This document shows positions 8,392 through 16,346 of a DNA stretch of 64,000 nucleotides, piece by piece. The stretch covers positions 992,001 through 1,056,000 of the forward strand of contig NZ_CP095554.1 in assembly GCF_023078375.1 (NCBI RefSeq), written 5' to 3'. Position numbers and translations under genes: made by a program. The DNA comes from Roseomonas gilardii subsp. gilardii. Lineage in GTDB: Bacteria; Pseudomonadota; Alphaproteobacteria; Acetobacterales; Acetobacteraceae. Under the pieces are notes generated by a model, which worked only from the letters and a program-made list of their open reading frames with translations, was not told where the DNA came from and searched no databases. Positions within the stretch are counted from its first letter, which is position 1; the number at the start of each line of letters is the position of its first letter.

Positions 8392-9509
8392 CCGGCCGCA
8401 TCATCCAGTTCGGCACGAGCCGCTTCCTGCAGGCCCATGTCGATCTCTTCGTGCATGAGGCCAGGCAGTCCGGCCAGCAGGCCGGCCCCATCACGGTCGT
8501 CCAGACCTCGGGGGATGCGGCACGGGCCGGCCGCGTGGCGGCCTTCGGGCGCCCGGAAGGCTATCCGGTGCTGATCCGTGGCATCGAGGATGGCCGGCCC
8601 GTCGATCGCTCGGTCACCGTCACCAGCATCGACCAGGGCCTTTCCGCCAGCGCGGACTGGGAGGCGCTGGAACGGCTCTTCGCCGGGGAGGCCGCCTATG
8701 TGGTCTCCAACACCGGCGACATGGGCTATGCGGTGGCGGAGGCGGATCGCGGCCCGGCCCTGCTGGACGGCGTGCCGGCATCCTTTCCCGGCAAGCTGAC
8801 CCGCTTGCTGCACGCGCGCTGGCAGGCCGGCGCCCGGCCGATCACCATCCTGCCCTGCGAGCTGATCAACCGGAACGGACGGGTGCTGCAGGCCCTGGTC
8901 CTGGAACTGGCGGCGCAGGCGGCGCTGCCGGAGGGCTTCCGCGACTGGCTACGCGAGGGCGTGACCTGGACGGACACGCTGGTGGACCGGATCGTCTCCG
9001 AGGCGCTGGAGCCGGTGGGCGCCGTCGCCGAGCCCTATGCGATCTGGGTCATCGAACGCCGCCCCGGGCTCGTCCCGCCCTGTGCCCATCCGGCGATCGT
9101 GCTGGCGGAGGAGCTGGAACCGCATGAGCGGCTGAAGCTGCATATTCTGAATCTGGGCCATACGGTCCTCGCGGATCTCTGGCTGCGGGACGGCCGGGCC
9201 GCGGAGGAAACGGTGCGCGAAATCCTCGCCGATCCGGCGGTGGCGGACCGGCTCGGCCGGATCTACCGCGAGGAAGTGCTGCCCGGCTTCGCCCGCAGGG
9301 GCATGGGGGCGCAGGCGGAAGCCTATGCCGCCACCACGCTGGACCGTTTCCGGAACCCCTTCCTGAACCACCGGATCGCCGACATCGCGCAGAACCACGG
9401 CGCGAAGGTGGAGCGGCGGATCGGCGCCTTCCTGCACTGGCTGGGCGAGGCGAGGGGGGCGACGCCGATGCTGGATGCGGTGCTGGCACGGCAGGAAGGC
9501 CGCGGATGA
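8388..9509 (+). CDS. Mannitol dehydrogenase family protein, probable tagaturonate/fructuronate reductase
   Basis: This 373-residue NAD-dependent long-chain polyol/uronate dehydrogenase opens with TGRIIQFGTSRFLQAHVDLF, as in UxaB/UxuB-type reductases. The catalytic Lys-Asn-His set of the family is visible as K-x4-N-x2-H in LKLHILNLGH. GTG 8388 is chosen because it is the first family-like position and overlaps the leader stop; GTG 8376 is an alternative. Members convert keto-uronates such as tagaturonate or fructuronate to aldonates. The LgoD-like enzyme in the same operon would supply D-tagaturonate from L-galactonate, which makes tagaturonate reductase a reasonable inference. The protein is shorter than the roughly 480 residues of mannonate oxidoreductases. 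Confidence 0.8.
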   Translation: MTGRIIQFGTSRFLQAHVDLFVHEARQSGQQAGPITVVQTSGDAARAGRVAAFGRPEGYPVLIRGIEDGRPVDRSVTVTSIDQGLSASADWEALERLFAGEAAYVVSNTGDMGYAVAEADRGPALLDGVPASFPGKLTRLLHARWQAGARPITILPCELINRNGRVLQALVLELAAQAALPEGFRDWLREGVTWTDTLVDRIVSEALEPVGAVAEPYAIWVIERRPGLVPPCAHPAIVLAEELEPHERLKLHILNLGHTVLADLWLRDGRAAEETVREILADPAVADRLGRIYREEVLPGFARRGMGAQAEAYAATTLDRFRNPFLNHRIADIAQNHGAKVERRIGAFLHWLGEARGATPMLDAVLARQEGRG

Positions 9510-10189
9510 CCTACCAGTTCGACTTTTCCGCGCTGCTGCCCTACTGGCGCGAATTCGCCGAGGGCGTCTGGCTGACGTTGCAGCTCTCGGCCGTCTCGAC
9601 CGTGTTCGGCTTCATCGGCGGCGCGCTCTGCGCCATCGCCCGGACGGATGGGGCGCCCTGGCTGAAGCGCCTGGTCGGCGCCTATGTCGAGGCCATCCGC
9701 AACACGCCGCTGCTGGTGCAGATCTTCCTGATCTATTTCGGCATCGCCGTACTGGGCATCCGCGTCGATGCGAACCTGGCCGCGGTGATCGCGCTGGTGG
9801 TGAACGTGGTCGCCTATACCTGCGAGATCATGCGCGCGGGCATCGAGAGCGTGCACAAGGCGCAGATCGAGGCGGCGGAATGCCTGGGGCTCAGCCGTGC
9901 CCAGACCTACTGGCACGTGGTGCTGCGCCCGGCCATCGAGCGGGTCTATCCGGCCCTGGTCAGCCAGTACGTGCTGCTGATGCTGGCCTCCTCCATCACC
10001 TCGCAGATCTCGGCGGAGGAGCTGACGGCGGTGGCCAACCGCATCCAGTCCGACACCTTCCGCGCCTTCGAGACCTATATCGTGGTCGGCCTGCTCTACC
10101 TCGCCCTGTCCTTCGTGGTGCGCTGGGCCTTCTGGGGCTTCGGCATGCTGGTCTTCACCCGCCGCCGCAAGCTCGGCACGGCGCTGTAG
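9506..10189 (+). CDS. Polar-amino-acid-type ABC transporter permease (HisM/GlnP family)
   Basis: This 227-residue inner-membrane permease overlaps the preceding dehydrogenase by four bases. It has about five hydrophobic segments and the family signatures YVEAIRNTPLLVQIFLIYFG and EAAECLGLSRAQTYWHVVLRPA (EAA loop). Together with the permease at 10205, the ATPase at 10842 and the binding protein at 11594 it makes a complete PAAT-class importer. Since it is embedded between sugar-acid dehydrogenases, its substrate may be an aldonate or uronate rather than an amino acid; this is inferred from context only. Confidence 0.9.
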   Translation: MTYQFDFSALLPYWREFAEGVWLTLQLSAVSTVFGFIGGALCAIARTDGAPWLKRLVGAYVEAIRNTPLLVQIFLIYFGIAVLGIRVDANLAAVIALVVNVVAYTCEIMRAGIESVHKAQIEAAECLGLSRAQTYWHVVLRPAIERVYPALVSQYVLLMLASSITSQISAEELTAVANRIQSDTFRAFETYIVVGLLYLALSFVVRWAFWGFGMLVFTRRRKLGTAL

Positions 10190-10204
10190 GGGGGACGGGA
10201 CACC

Positions 10205-10858
10205 ATGCCAAGCTTCGGCCTCGGCCATCTCGAATTCCTCCTCGTCGCGGCGTGCTGGACCATCGCGCTCTCGGCCGTGGCCTTTGTCGGCGGCGGGGTG
10301 CTGGGCTTCCTGGTCGCGCTCGCGCGGATCTCCGACAACCCGCTGCTGCGCCGCCTCGCCGCCGGCTACGTGCAGGTGGTGCAGGGCACGCCGCTGCTGA
10401 TCCTGCTCTTCCTGATCTATTTCGGCCTGCCCATCCTCGGCTTTGAGAACGTCCCGGCGCTGCTGGCGGCGGGCCTCGGCCTGACCGTCTATTCCTCCGG
10501 CTTCCTGGGCGAGATCTGGCGCGGCTGCATCGAGAGCGTGCCGAAGACCCAGTGGGAGGCCGCGGAATGCCTGGCCATGACGCGCTGGCAGCGCATGACG
10601 CGGGTGATCCTGCCGCAGGCCATGCGCATCGCCACGGCGCCGACCGTCGGCTTCCTCGTGCAGATCGTCAAGAACACCTCGCTCGCCTCGGTGATCGGCT
10701 TCGTAGAACTGTCCCAGGCGGGCAAGCTGATCAACAACTCCACCTTCGAGCCCTTCCGCGTCTTCATGGCCGTCGCGGTGCTCTACTTCCTCATCTGCTA
10801 CCCGCTCTCGGCCTGGAGCCGCGGGCTGGAAAGGAGGCTCAATGTCGGCCGTCGTTAA
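10205..10858 (+). CDS. Polar-amino-acid-type ABC transporter permease, second subunit
   Basis: This 217-residue protein has the paired PAAT permease features: GYVQVVQGTPLLILLFLIYF in the N-terminal half and the EAA loop EAAECLAMTRWQRMTRVILP. It begins 16 bases after the first permease stop, with a GGGGGGAC stretch upstream, and overlaps the ATPase gene by 17 bases. It would pair with the permease at 9506 to form the translocation channel. Confidence 0.9.
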   Translation: MPSFGLGHLEFLLVAACWTIALSAVAFVGGGVLGFLVALARISDNPLLRRLAAGYVQVVQGTPLLILLFLIYFGLPILGFENVPALLAAGLGLTVYSSGFLGEIWRGCIESVPKTQWEAAECLAMTRWQRMTRVILPQAMRIATAPTVGFLVQIVKNTSLASVIGFVELSQAGKLINNSTFEPFRVFMAVAVLYFLICYPLSAWSRGLERRLNVGRR

Positions 10859-11570
10859 GCTCGACAATGTCCACAAGAGCTTCGGCCCGCTGAAGGTCCT
10901 GGACGGTGTTTCCTTCGCCGTGGACCGGGGCGAGGTCGTGGCGGTGATCGGCCAGTCCGGCTCCGGCAAGTCCACCGCGCTGCGCTGCATCAACGCGCTG
11001 GAGAGCATCGAGCAGGGCTCGATCCAGGTCTGCGGCCATGAGATCCACAGCCAGGCGCTGGACAAGCGCGCGCTGCGCCTGGATGTCGGGATCGTCTTCC
11101 AGAGCTACAACCTCTTCCCGCACCTGACCGCCGAGCAGAACATCATGCTGGCGCCCACCTGCGTGAAGAAGCTGGGCAAGAAGGAGGCGCGGGACCTGGC
11201 GCGCGACGTGCTCTCGCGCGTGGGCCTGGCCGAGAAGGCGGACCACTATCCCGAGCAGCTCTCGGGCGGGCAGCAGCAGCGCGTGGCCATCGCCCGCAGC
11301 CTGGCGATGCAGCCGAAGGTGATGCTGTTCGACGAGGTCACCTCGGCGCTCGACCCGCAACTGACCGGCGAGGTGCTGAAGGTGATGGAGGACCTCGCGC
11401 GCGGCGGCATGACGATGATCCTGGTGACGCACGAGATGGGCTTCGCCCGCAAGGTCGCCACCAACGTCATCTACATGCGCCAGGGCAAGGTCTGGGAGAC
11501 CCTGCCCGGCCACCGGCTGACGTCACCGCAGACGCCGGAGCTGCGGGACTTCATCGGCAACGATCTCTGA
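10842..11570 (+). CDS. Polar-amino-acid-type ABC transporter ATP-binding protein (GlnQ type)
   Basis: This 242-residue ATPase is complete. It has Walker A GQSGSGKST (near residue 40), Q-loop IVFQSYNLFPHLTA, signature LSGGQQQRVAIARSL, Walker B VMLFDEVTSALDP and the H-loop VTHEMGFA. Its ATG at 10842 lies inside the end of the permease gene behind AAAGGAGG, so translation is coupled. It powers the permease pair at 9506 and 10205. Family and completeness are certain; transported ligand is not. Confidence 0.92.
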   Translation: MSAVVKLDNVHKSFGPLKVLDGVSFAVDRGEVVAVIGQSGSGKSTALRCINALESIEQGSIQVCGHEIHSQALDKRALRLDVGIVFQSYNLFPHLTAEQNIMLAPTCVKKLGKKEARDLARDVLSRVGLAEKADHYPEQLSGGQQQRVAIARSLAMQPKVMLFDEVTSALDPQLTGEVLKVMEDLARGGMTMILVTHEMGFARKVATNVIYMRQGKVWETLPGHRLTSPQTPELRDFIGNDL

Positions 11571-11593
11571 CCAGGAACCGGAGGAACACAGGA

Positions 11594-12382
11594 ATGAACC
11601 GCAGGACCCTTCTCGGCGCCGGCCTCTCGCTCGCCGCCGTCTCCACCCTGGCGCTGCCCGCCCGGGCCGATACGCTCGACACCATCAAGTCGCGCAAGAA
11701 GCTGATGGTGGCCATCGATCTCGGTTCCCCGCCCTTCGGCCAGACCGACGCGCAGATGCAGCCCACCGGCTCCGATGTCGAGACGGCGAAGCTCCTCGCC
11801 GCCGACTGGGGCATGCCGCTGGAGATCGTGCAGGTCACCAGCCCCAACCGCGTGCCCTTCCTGCTGACCGGCAAGGCGGACATGGTCATTGCCTCCTTCT
11901 CCGTGACGGAGGAGCGGCAGAAGGTGATCGACTTCTCCCGCCCTTATGGCGTCATCCAGATCGTGGTGGCCGCGAAGAAGGGGATGGAGATCAAGGACTA
12001 TGCCGCCCTGGCCGGCAAGCGTGTCGGCACCACGCGCGGCAGCTCCAACGACAAGGAATTCACCTCGCTCAACACCGGGGCGCAGATCATCCGCTATGAC
12101 GACGATGCGACGCTGGTGACGGCGCTGGTCTCCGGCCAGGTGGATATCATGGCGACCTCGCCGCAGATCATGGCCACCGCCAATGCGCGGGCGGGCGGCG
12201 ATCCGTTCGAGGTGAAGATCGTGGTCAAGACCAACCCCTATGCCATCGGCATCCGCAAGGGCGACACCGCGCTCAAGGCGGCGCTGGACCAGTGGATCGC
12301 CACCAACCTGGAAAACGGCAAGCTGCGCGAGATCTACAAGAAGTACAACGGCGTCCCGTTGCCCGAGCAGATGCCGGCCTGA
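11594..12382 (+). CDS. ABC transporter substrate-binding protein, family 3
   Basis: This 262-residue periplasmic protein has a typical signal peptide (MNRRTLLGAGLSLAAVSTLA, cleavage after AR-A near residue 25) and the family-3 fold marks: KKLMVAIDLGSPPFG near the mature N-terminus and DMVIASFSVTEERQKVIDFS in the middle. It follows the ATPase by 23 bases with a GGAGGA site. The stable hairpin right after its stop (12392-12419) fits the usual higher expression of binding proteins through 3'-end protection. It should be the specificity subunit of the PAAT transporter. Confidence 0.9.
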   Translation: MNRRTLLGAGLSLAAVSTLALPARADTLDTIKSRKKLMVAIDLGSPPFGQTDAQMQPTGSDVETAKLLAADWGMPLEIVQVTSPNRVPFLLTGKADMVIASFSVTEERQKVIDFSRPYGVIQIVVAAKKGMEIKDYAALAGKRVGTTRGSSNDKEFTSLNTGAQIIRYDDDATLVTALVSGQVDIMATSPQIMATANARAGGDPFEVKIVVKTNPYAIGIRKGDTALKAALDQWIATNLENGKLREIYKKYNGVPLPEQMPA

Positions 12383-12391
12383 TGCCAACGC

Positions 12392-12419
12392 GCCGGCCCG
12401 CCACCTGCGGCGGGCCGGC
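12392..12419 (+). terminator. Strong hairpin after the binding-protein gene
   Basis: An 11-bp perfect GC stem (GCCGGCCCGCC with its complement) with a 6-base loop lies just downstream of the binding-protein stop and before the LgoD-like gene. It could be a partial terminator or an mRNA-stabilising hairpin inside the operon. Confidence 0.55.
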
Positions 12420-12449
12420 CGCCCGACCTGAAGAGCGGAAGACAAGACC

Positions 12450-13460
12450 ATGAAGGTGCTGATCTGCGACGAACCCGGCAAGCTGTCGGTGATCGACCGG
12501 CCTGAGCCGGAGCCGGGCCCGGGCGAGGCACTGGTGCGCATCAGGCGCGTCGGCATCTGCGGCACCGATTTCCATATCTTCCAGGGCAAGCATCCCTTTC
12601 TGGAATATCCGCGCGTCATGGGCCACGAGCTGTCCGGCACGGTGGAAAGCGCGCCGGAAGGAAGCGGCCTCCAGGCCGGGCAGAACGTGTATATCGTGCC
12701 CTATCTGAGCTGTGGCCGGTGTGTCGCCTGCCGCAAGGGTATCACCAATGCCTGCCAGAACATCAGCGTGCTCGGCGTCCACAAGGATGGCGGCATGGCG
12801 GAACTCCTCTGCGTGCCCGTCGGCAATGTGGTGCCCGTGGGCGACACACCGCTGGAGGATGCGGCGATGACCGAGTTCCTCGCCATCGGCGCGCATGGCG
12901 TGAAGCGGGGCGGCATCTCGGCGCAGGACCGTGTGCTGGTGGTCGGCTCCGGCCCGATCGGCATGTCGGCCATCATCTTCGCCAAGGCACGCGGGGCCCA
13001 TGTCACGGTGATGGACATGCGGGAGGATCGCCTGGCCTTCACGCAGGACAGGCTGGGCGCCGACGCGCTGCTGCTGGCCAATGGTGAGGCGGAGGCCAGG
13101 GCGGCGGCGGCCACGGATGGCGACTTCTTCGACGCCGTGATCGACTGCACCGGCAACCTGGCGGCGATGCAGCGCGGCTTCGGCTTCGTTGGCCATGGCG
13201 GCCGCTATGTCCTCGTCTCCGTGGTGCGGGACAACGTGACCTTCTCGGACCCGGAGTTCCACAAGCGCGAGACCACGCTCTTCGCGAGCCGCAACGCCCA
13301 GCCGGACGACTTCGCCGAGGTCGTGCGCCAGATGCGGGCCGGCAAGGTCCCGACACAGGCCCTCAACACGCATCGCGGCCCGCTCTCCGCCGGGCCGGAA
13401 CTGTTCCGCGACTGGCTGCGGCCGGAAGCGGGCGTCATCAAGGCCATCCTGGAGATCTGA
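12450..13460 (+). CDS. lgoD: Zinc-dependent alcohol dehydrogenase, probable L-galactonate 5-dehydrogenase
   Basis: This 336-residue medium-chain dehydrogenase has the catalytic-zinc motif GICGTDFH, GHELSG, a four-cysteine structural zinc loop (C-x2-C-x2-C-x7-C at about residues 90-104) and the Rossmann motif VVGSGPIG. As I recall it, E. coli LgoD (YjjN) shares the stretches ISVLGVHKDGG and SDPEFHKRETTLFASRNA almost word for word. LgoD oxidises L-galactonate to D-tagaturonate with NAD. The reductase at the operon start would then act on tagaturonate. It is separated from the binding protein by a hairpin. The exact substrate could also be another aldonate such as L-idonate. Confidence 0.75.
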   Translation: MKVLICDEPGKLSVIDRPEPEPGPGEALVRIRRVGICGTDFHIFQGKHPFLEYPRVMGHELSGTVESAPEGSGLQAGQNVYIVPYLSCGRCVACRKGITNACQNISVLGVHKDGGMAELLCVPVGNVVPVGDTPLEDAAMTEFLAIGAHGVKRGGISAQDRVLVVGSGPIGMSAIIFAKARGAHVTVMDMREDRLAFTQDRLGADALLLANGEAEARAAAATDGDFFDAVIDCTGNLAAMQRGFGFVGHGGRYVLVSVVRDNVTFSDPEFHKRETTLFASRNAQPDDFAEVVRQMRAGKVPTQALNTHRGPLSAGPELFRDWLRPEAGVIKAILEI

Positions 13461-13493
13461 CACGGCGCGGCTTCTGCCGTCGCTCCCGTTGCA

Positions 13494-13586
13494 TCCCCGG
13501 GGAGGCTCCGCCTGCCCCCGGAACCCCCACCGCTCAGGGAGGCAGGGGCCTCCCCGAGACCCCGCCTTGAGTTGGCGCTGGTGGGA
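13494..13586. repeat. Hairpin repeat element, copy a
   Basis: This element lies between convergent genes (lgoD-like and MFS). It has the family plan: a GC hairpin (13496-13519), a linker like GGAACCCCCACCGC, a 7-bp stem GGGAGGC/GCCTCCC with loop AGGG (13537-13554), and the tail CCCCGCCTTGAGTTGGCGCTGG. The linker and tail match the other copies while the stem sequences differ. Confidence 0.7.
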
Positions 13587-13660
13587 TCAGCAAGACACCA
13601 TTTCCGCGCTGGTGGTGTCCTCGGTCGCCGGAGAGCCATGCTTCCCGGCGTGGTCCGGCG

Positions 13661-14947
13661 TCACTCCGCCGGTTGCATTTGTGGCCGGCGGTAGAGCGTG
13701 GCGACCAGCAGGGCGGCCACCAGGCAGAAGGTGCCGGCCACATAGAGGGCGGGCAGGTAGGTGGAGAACTCGGTCCGGCTGAACCCGGCGCCGAAGGCGG
13801 CGGTGGCGGCGCCGAGCTGGTGCCCGGTGAAGATCCAGCCGAAGACCAGCCCCGCCTTTTCCGGGCCGAAGCGGTTGGCGGCGAGACGCACGGTCGGCGG
13901 CACGGTCGCCACCCAGTCGAGCCCATAGACCACCGCGAAGACGGAGAGCGCGTAGACGTTGAACTCGGTGAAGGGGAGGTAGAGCAGGGAGAGGCCGCGG
14001 AAGGCGTAGTAGGAGGCCAGCAGCCAGCGGTTGTCGTAGCGGTCGGACAGCCAGCCCGACAGGATCGTGCCGGCGAAGTCGAAGATGCCGATCACCGCCA
14101 GCATGCTCGCCGCCCCGACCGCCGCCACGCCGTAATCGCCGCAGAGCGCGATCCAGTGCGTCTGGATCAGACCATTGGTGCTGAGGCCACAGACATAGAA
14201 GGTCAGGAACAGCACCCAGAAGGTGTAGCTGCCGGCTGCCTCCCGCAGCACGCGGAGAGGGGAGAGGAGGAGGTTGCCCAGCCCCTGCTCACGCGGTGGC
14301 CCTGCCTGCTGCACGGAGGTCCCATAGGGCGTGAGGCCGAGATCCGCGGGCCGGTCGCGCATCAGCAGCAGCACCACGACCATGGCGAAGGCCAGCGTGC
14401 CCAGCACGAAGACCAGGGCGGTGCGCCAGCCATAGGCCGTGCTGAGGCTGGCCAGGATGGGCAGGAACACGAGCTGTCCGGTGGCATTGCTGGCAGTGAG
14501 CAGCCCCACCACGAAGCCGCGCCGTTCCGAGAACCAGCGCGTGGCCACGGTGGCGCCCAGCACGATCGCCGTCATCCCCGTGCCGAGGCCGACGATGACG
14601 CCCCAGAGCAGCACGAGCTGCCAGAGCTCCCGCATCAACAGCGAGCCGAGCAGCCCGGCGGAGATCAGCGTCAGGGCGCAGAGGATGACGCTGCGCACCC
14701 CGAAGCGGTTCATGAAGGCGGCGGCGAAGGGGCCCATCAGCCCGAACAGGGCGAGGCGCAGCGCGAAGGCGGTGGAGATGTCGGCGTTCTGCCAGCCGAA
14801 TTCCTGCTGCAGGGGCTCGATCATCACCCCGGCGGAGCCCATGGCCCCGGCGGTGGCGAGCATGGTGAGGAAGGTCGCCCCCGCGACCACCCAGCCGTAA
14901 TGGATGCCCTTCTGCCGCAGGCCCGTGGCCAAGGCGGTGGAGATCAT
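13661..14947 (-). CDS. MFS transporter, oxalate/formate-antiporter-like
   Basis: This 428-residue, twelve-helix major facilitator begins with HYGWVVAGATFLTMLATAG, the start typical of the oxalate/formate antiporter (OFA) and monocarboxylate-type MFS groups, and has the MFS loop motif after helix 2 (MNRFGVRSVI). Its start overlaps the stop of the MarR regulator at 14944 by four bases, so the two form a small operon. The neighbours deal with sugar acids and carboxylates, which agrees with an organic-anion substrate, but this is not proven. Confidence 0.85.
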   Translation of the reverse strand: MISTALATGLRQKGIHYGWVVAGATFLTMLATAGAMGSAGVMIEPLQQEFGWQNADISTAFALRLALFGLMGPFAAAFMNRFGVRSVILCALTLISAGLLGSLLMRELWQLVLLWGVIVGLGTGMTAIVLGATVATRWFSERRGFVVGLLTASNATGQLVFLPILASLSTAYGWRTALVFVLGTLAFAMVVVLLLMRDRPADLGLTPYGTSVQQAGPPREQGLGNLLLSPLRVLREAAGSYTFWVLFLTFYVCGLSTNGLIQTHWIALCGDYGVAAVGAASMLAVIGIFDFAGTILSGWLSDRYDNRWLLASYYAFRGLSLLYLPFTEFNVYALSVFAVVYGLDWVATVPPTVRLAANRFGPEKAGLVFGWIFTGHQLGAATAAFGAGFSRTEFSTYLPALYVAGTFCLVAALLVATLYRRPQMQPAE

Positions 14948-15405
14948 GATGGTGTTTCCCCGTGGTCGCCCGGGCGGGCGGGCTGGTTGGATCCGGAAGG
15001 AGAAGGGTCGAGGTCGTTCAGAAGGGCGCGCAGGTTGCGGGCGCCCTCCGCGCCGAGCAGCGCCTCGACCTCCGCCTGTGCCTTGTTCCAGAGGGGCGCG
15101 CCGTCGTGCAGCACCCGCCGGGCCGCCTCGGTCAGTTCCAGCGCGGTCTCGCGCTGGTCGCGCCCGGCCACGCTGCGGATCAGCCCCTCGCGCTCCAGCA
15201 GCTTGGTGTTGCGACCGACCGTGGAGCGGTCCAGCAGGCTGAGCCGCGCGAGTTCGGTGAGCGAGACGGGCTGGAAACGCCCGATCCGCCGCAACAGGCT
15301 GTACTGGGCCACGTTGACGCCCGCCGGGGCCAGGGCCTCGTCATAGATCGACGAGACCTTCCGCGCCGCCACGCGCAGCGCTACGCAGTAGCATTCCGTC
15401 ATCAT
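14944..15405 (-). CDS. MarR family transcriptional regulator
   Basis: This 153-residue winged-helix regulator has the MarR core at about residues 30-110 (LTELARLSLLDRSTVGRNTKLLEREGLI and a wing containing RDQRETALELT). It is translated just upstream of, and coupled to, the MFS gene. A 9-bp perfect inverted repeat ends one base before its ATG, so the operator, and possibly the promoter, abuts the coding sequence and the message may be leaderless. This fits autorepression relieved by a small aromatic or acidic effector, as is common in the family. Confidence 0.88.
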   Translation of the reverse strand: MMTECYCVALRVAARKVSSIYDEALAPAGVNVAQYSLLRRIGRFQPVSLTELARLSLLDRSTVGRNTKLLEREGLIRSVAGRDQRETALELTEAARRVLHDGAPLWNKAQAEVEALLGAEGARNLRALLNDLDPSPSGSNQPARPGDHGETPS

Positions 15406-15429
15406 AAATGCGGGTATATGCCCGCATTT
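15406..15429 (-). promoter_or_regulatory. MarR operator adjoining the start codon
   Basis: AAATGCGGG and CCCGCATTT form a perfect 9-bp inverted repeat with a 6-bp spacer containing TATA. It ends directly at the MarR start codon. On the minus strand the TATA lies about ten bases before the ATG, as expected for a leaderless transcript. Confidence 0.65.
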
Positions 15430-15481
15430 GCCGCCCGTCCAGGATTTTCCGCGCCCAGCCTTATCCGCCGGAGTAGGGGGT

Positions 15482-16213
15482 TCAGATCTGGTCGCGCACC
15501 CGTTCCAGCGTCTTGTCCAGATGCAGTTGCAGCACCCGCGCCAGGGCCGTGCCGTCGCGCTTCTTCAGGGCCGCGACCATCTGCTCGTGCTCGGCCACGG
15601 CCCCGGCCCATTTCTCCGGACCGGCATTGCCGATGAAGCGGATATGCTTCATCCGCGCCTGGATCGCCTCATGCGCCCAGATCAGCGTGGCATTGCCGGA
15701 CAGGGCCACGATCGCGGTGTGGATCGCCTGGTTCAGCTTGAAATAGGCCATGCGGTCCCGGGCGGCATAGCGGTCCATCATCGCCTCGTGCAGCGCCACG
15801 ACGCGTGCGATCCCTTCCCCCGAGGCTTCGCGGCAGGCAAGCTCCCCCGCCAGCCCTTCCAGGTTGCGCAGCACCGTCAGGCTGTCGGTCACGTCCTTCA
15901 ACGTGACCTTCCGCACCACCGCGCCCCGGGCCGGCACCAGTTCCACCAGCCCCTCACCGGCCAGCATGCGCACGGCCTCCCGCAACGGGGTGCGGGAGAC
16001 ACCGAGCTTGGCGCAGAGCGCGACCTCGTTGATGCGGGTGCCGGGGGCGATGGTGCCTTGCGTGATCAGGTCGCGCAGCCGGGCGGCCACCTCTTCCTGA
16101 AGCGGGCGGCGCACGATGGGGCCGACCCCGCCCGCCGGCGGGCTTTCCAGCCCTTCCTCATCCATCAGGGCGGAGACGGCCATCAGCTTCGAACCCGGTC
16201 CATGCTCATCCAT
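15482..16213 (-). CDS. GntR family transcriptional regulator (FCD subfamily)
   Basis: This 243-residue regulator has an N-terminal winged helix (about residues 35-95, with EVALCAKLGVSRTPLREAVR) and a C-terminal FCD domain (about 100-230, with NQAIHTAIVALSGN). ATG 16213 is used rather than an upstream TTG because AAAGGGG precedes it. It is divergent from the PdxA-Tct operon that starts at 16347. The inverted repeat at 16276-16295 in the shared intergenic region is its probable operator, so it most likely represses uptake and oxidation of the organic acid that serves as inducer. Confidence 0.88.
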   Translation of the reverse strand: MDEHGPGSKLMAVSALMDEEGLESPPAGGVGPIVRRPLQEEVAARLRDLITQGTIAPGTRINEVALCAKLGVSRTPLREAVRMLAGEGLVELVPARGAVVRKVTLKDVTDSLTVLRNLEGLAGELACREASGEGIARVVALHEAMMDRYAARDRMAYFKLNQAIHTAIVALSGNATLIWAHEAIQARMKHIRFIGNAGPEKWAGAVAEHEQMVAALKKRDGTALARVLQLHLDKTLERVRDQI

Positions 16214-16275
16214 ATGCAAGCCCCTTTAGATATGCCTTGACGGGGCTGCCCCGTCCACATTAGGTCTGGATTACT

Positions 16276-16295
16276 GTATGCAGTGTGAAGCATAC
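16276..16295. promoter_or_regulatory. Inverted repeat, candidate GntR operator for the pdxA-tct locus
   Basis: GTATGC and GCATAC form a perfect 6-bp inverted repeat with an 8-bp spacer, midway between the divergent GntR and PdxA-like genes. The location supports shared control of both directions. Confidence 0.5.
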
Positions 16296-16346
16296 TCTAT
16301 GTGACGACTGGCACGAAGCCAAAGCAAGAAAGCGGGAGAGGGCGGC

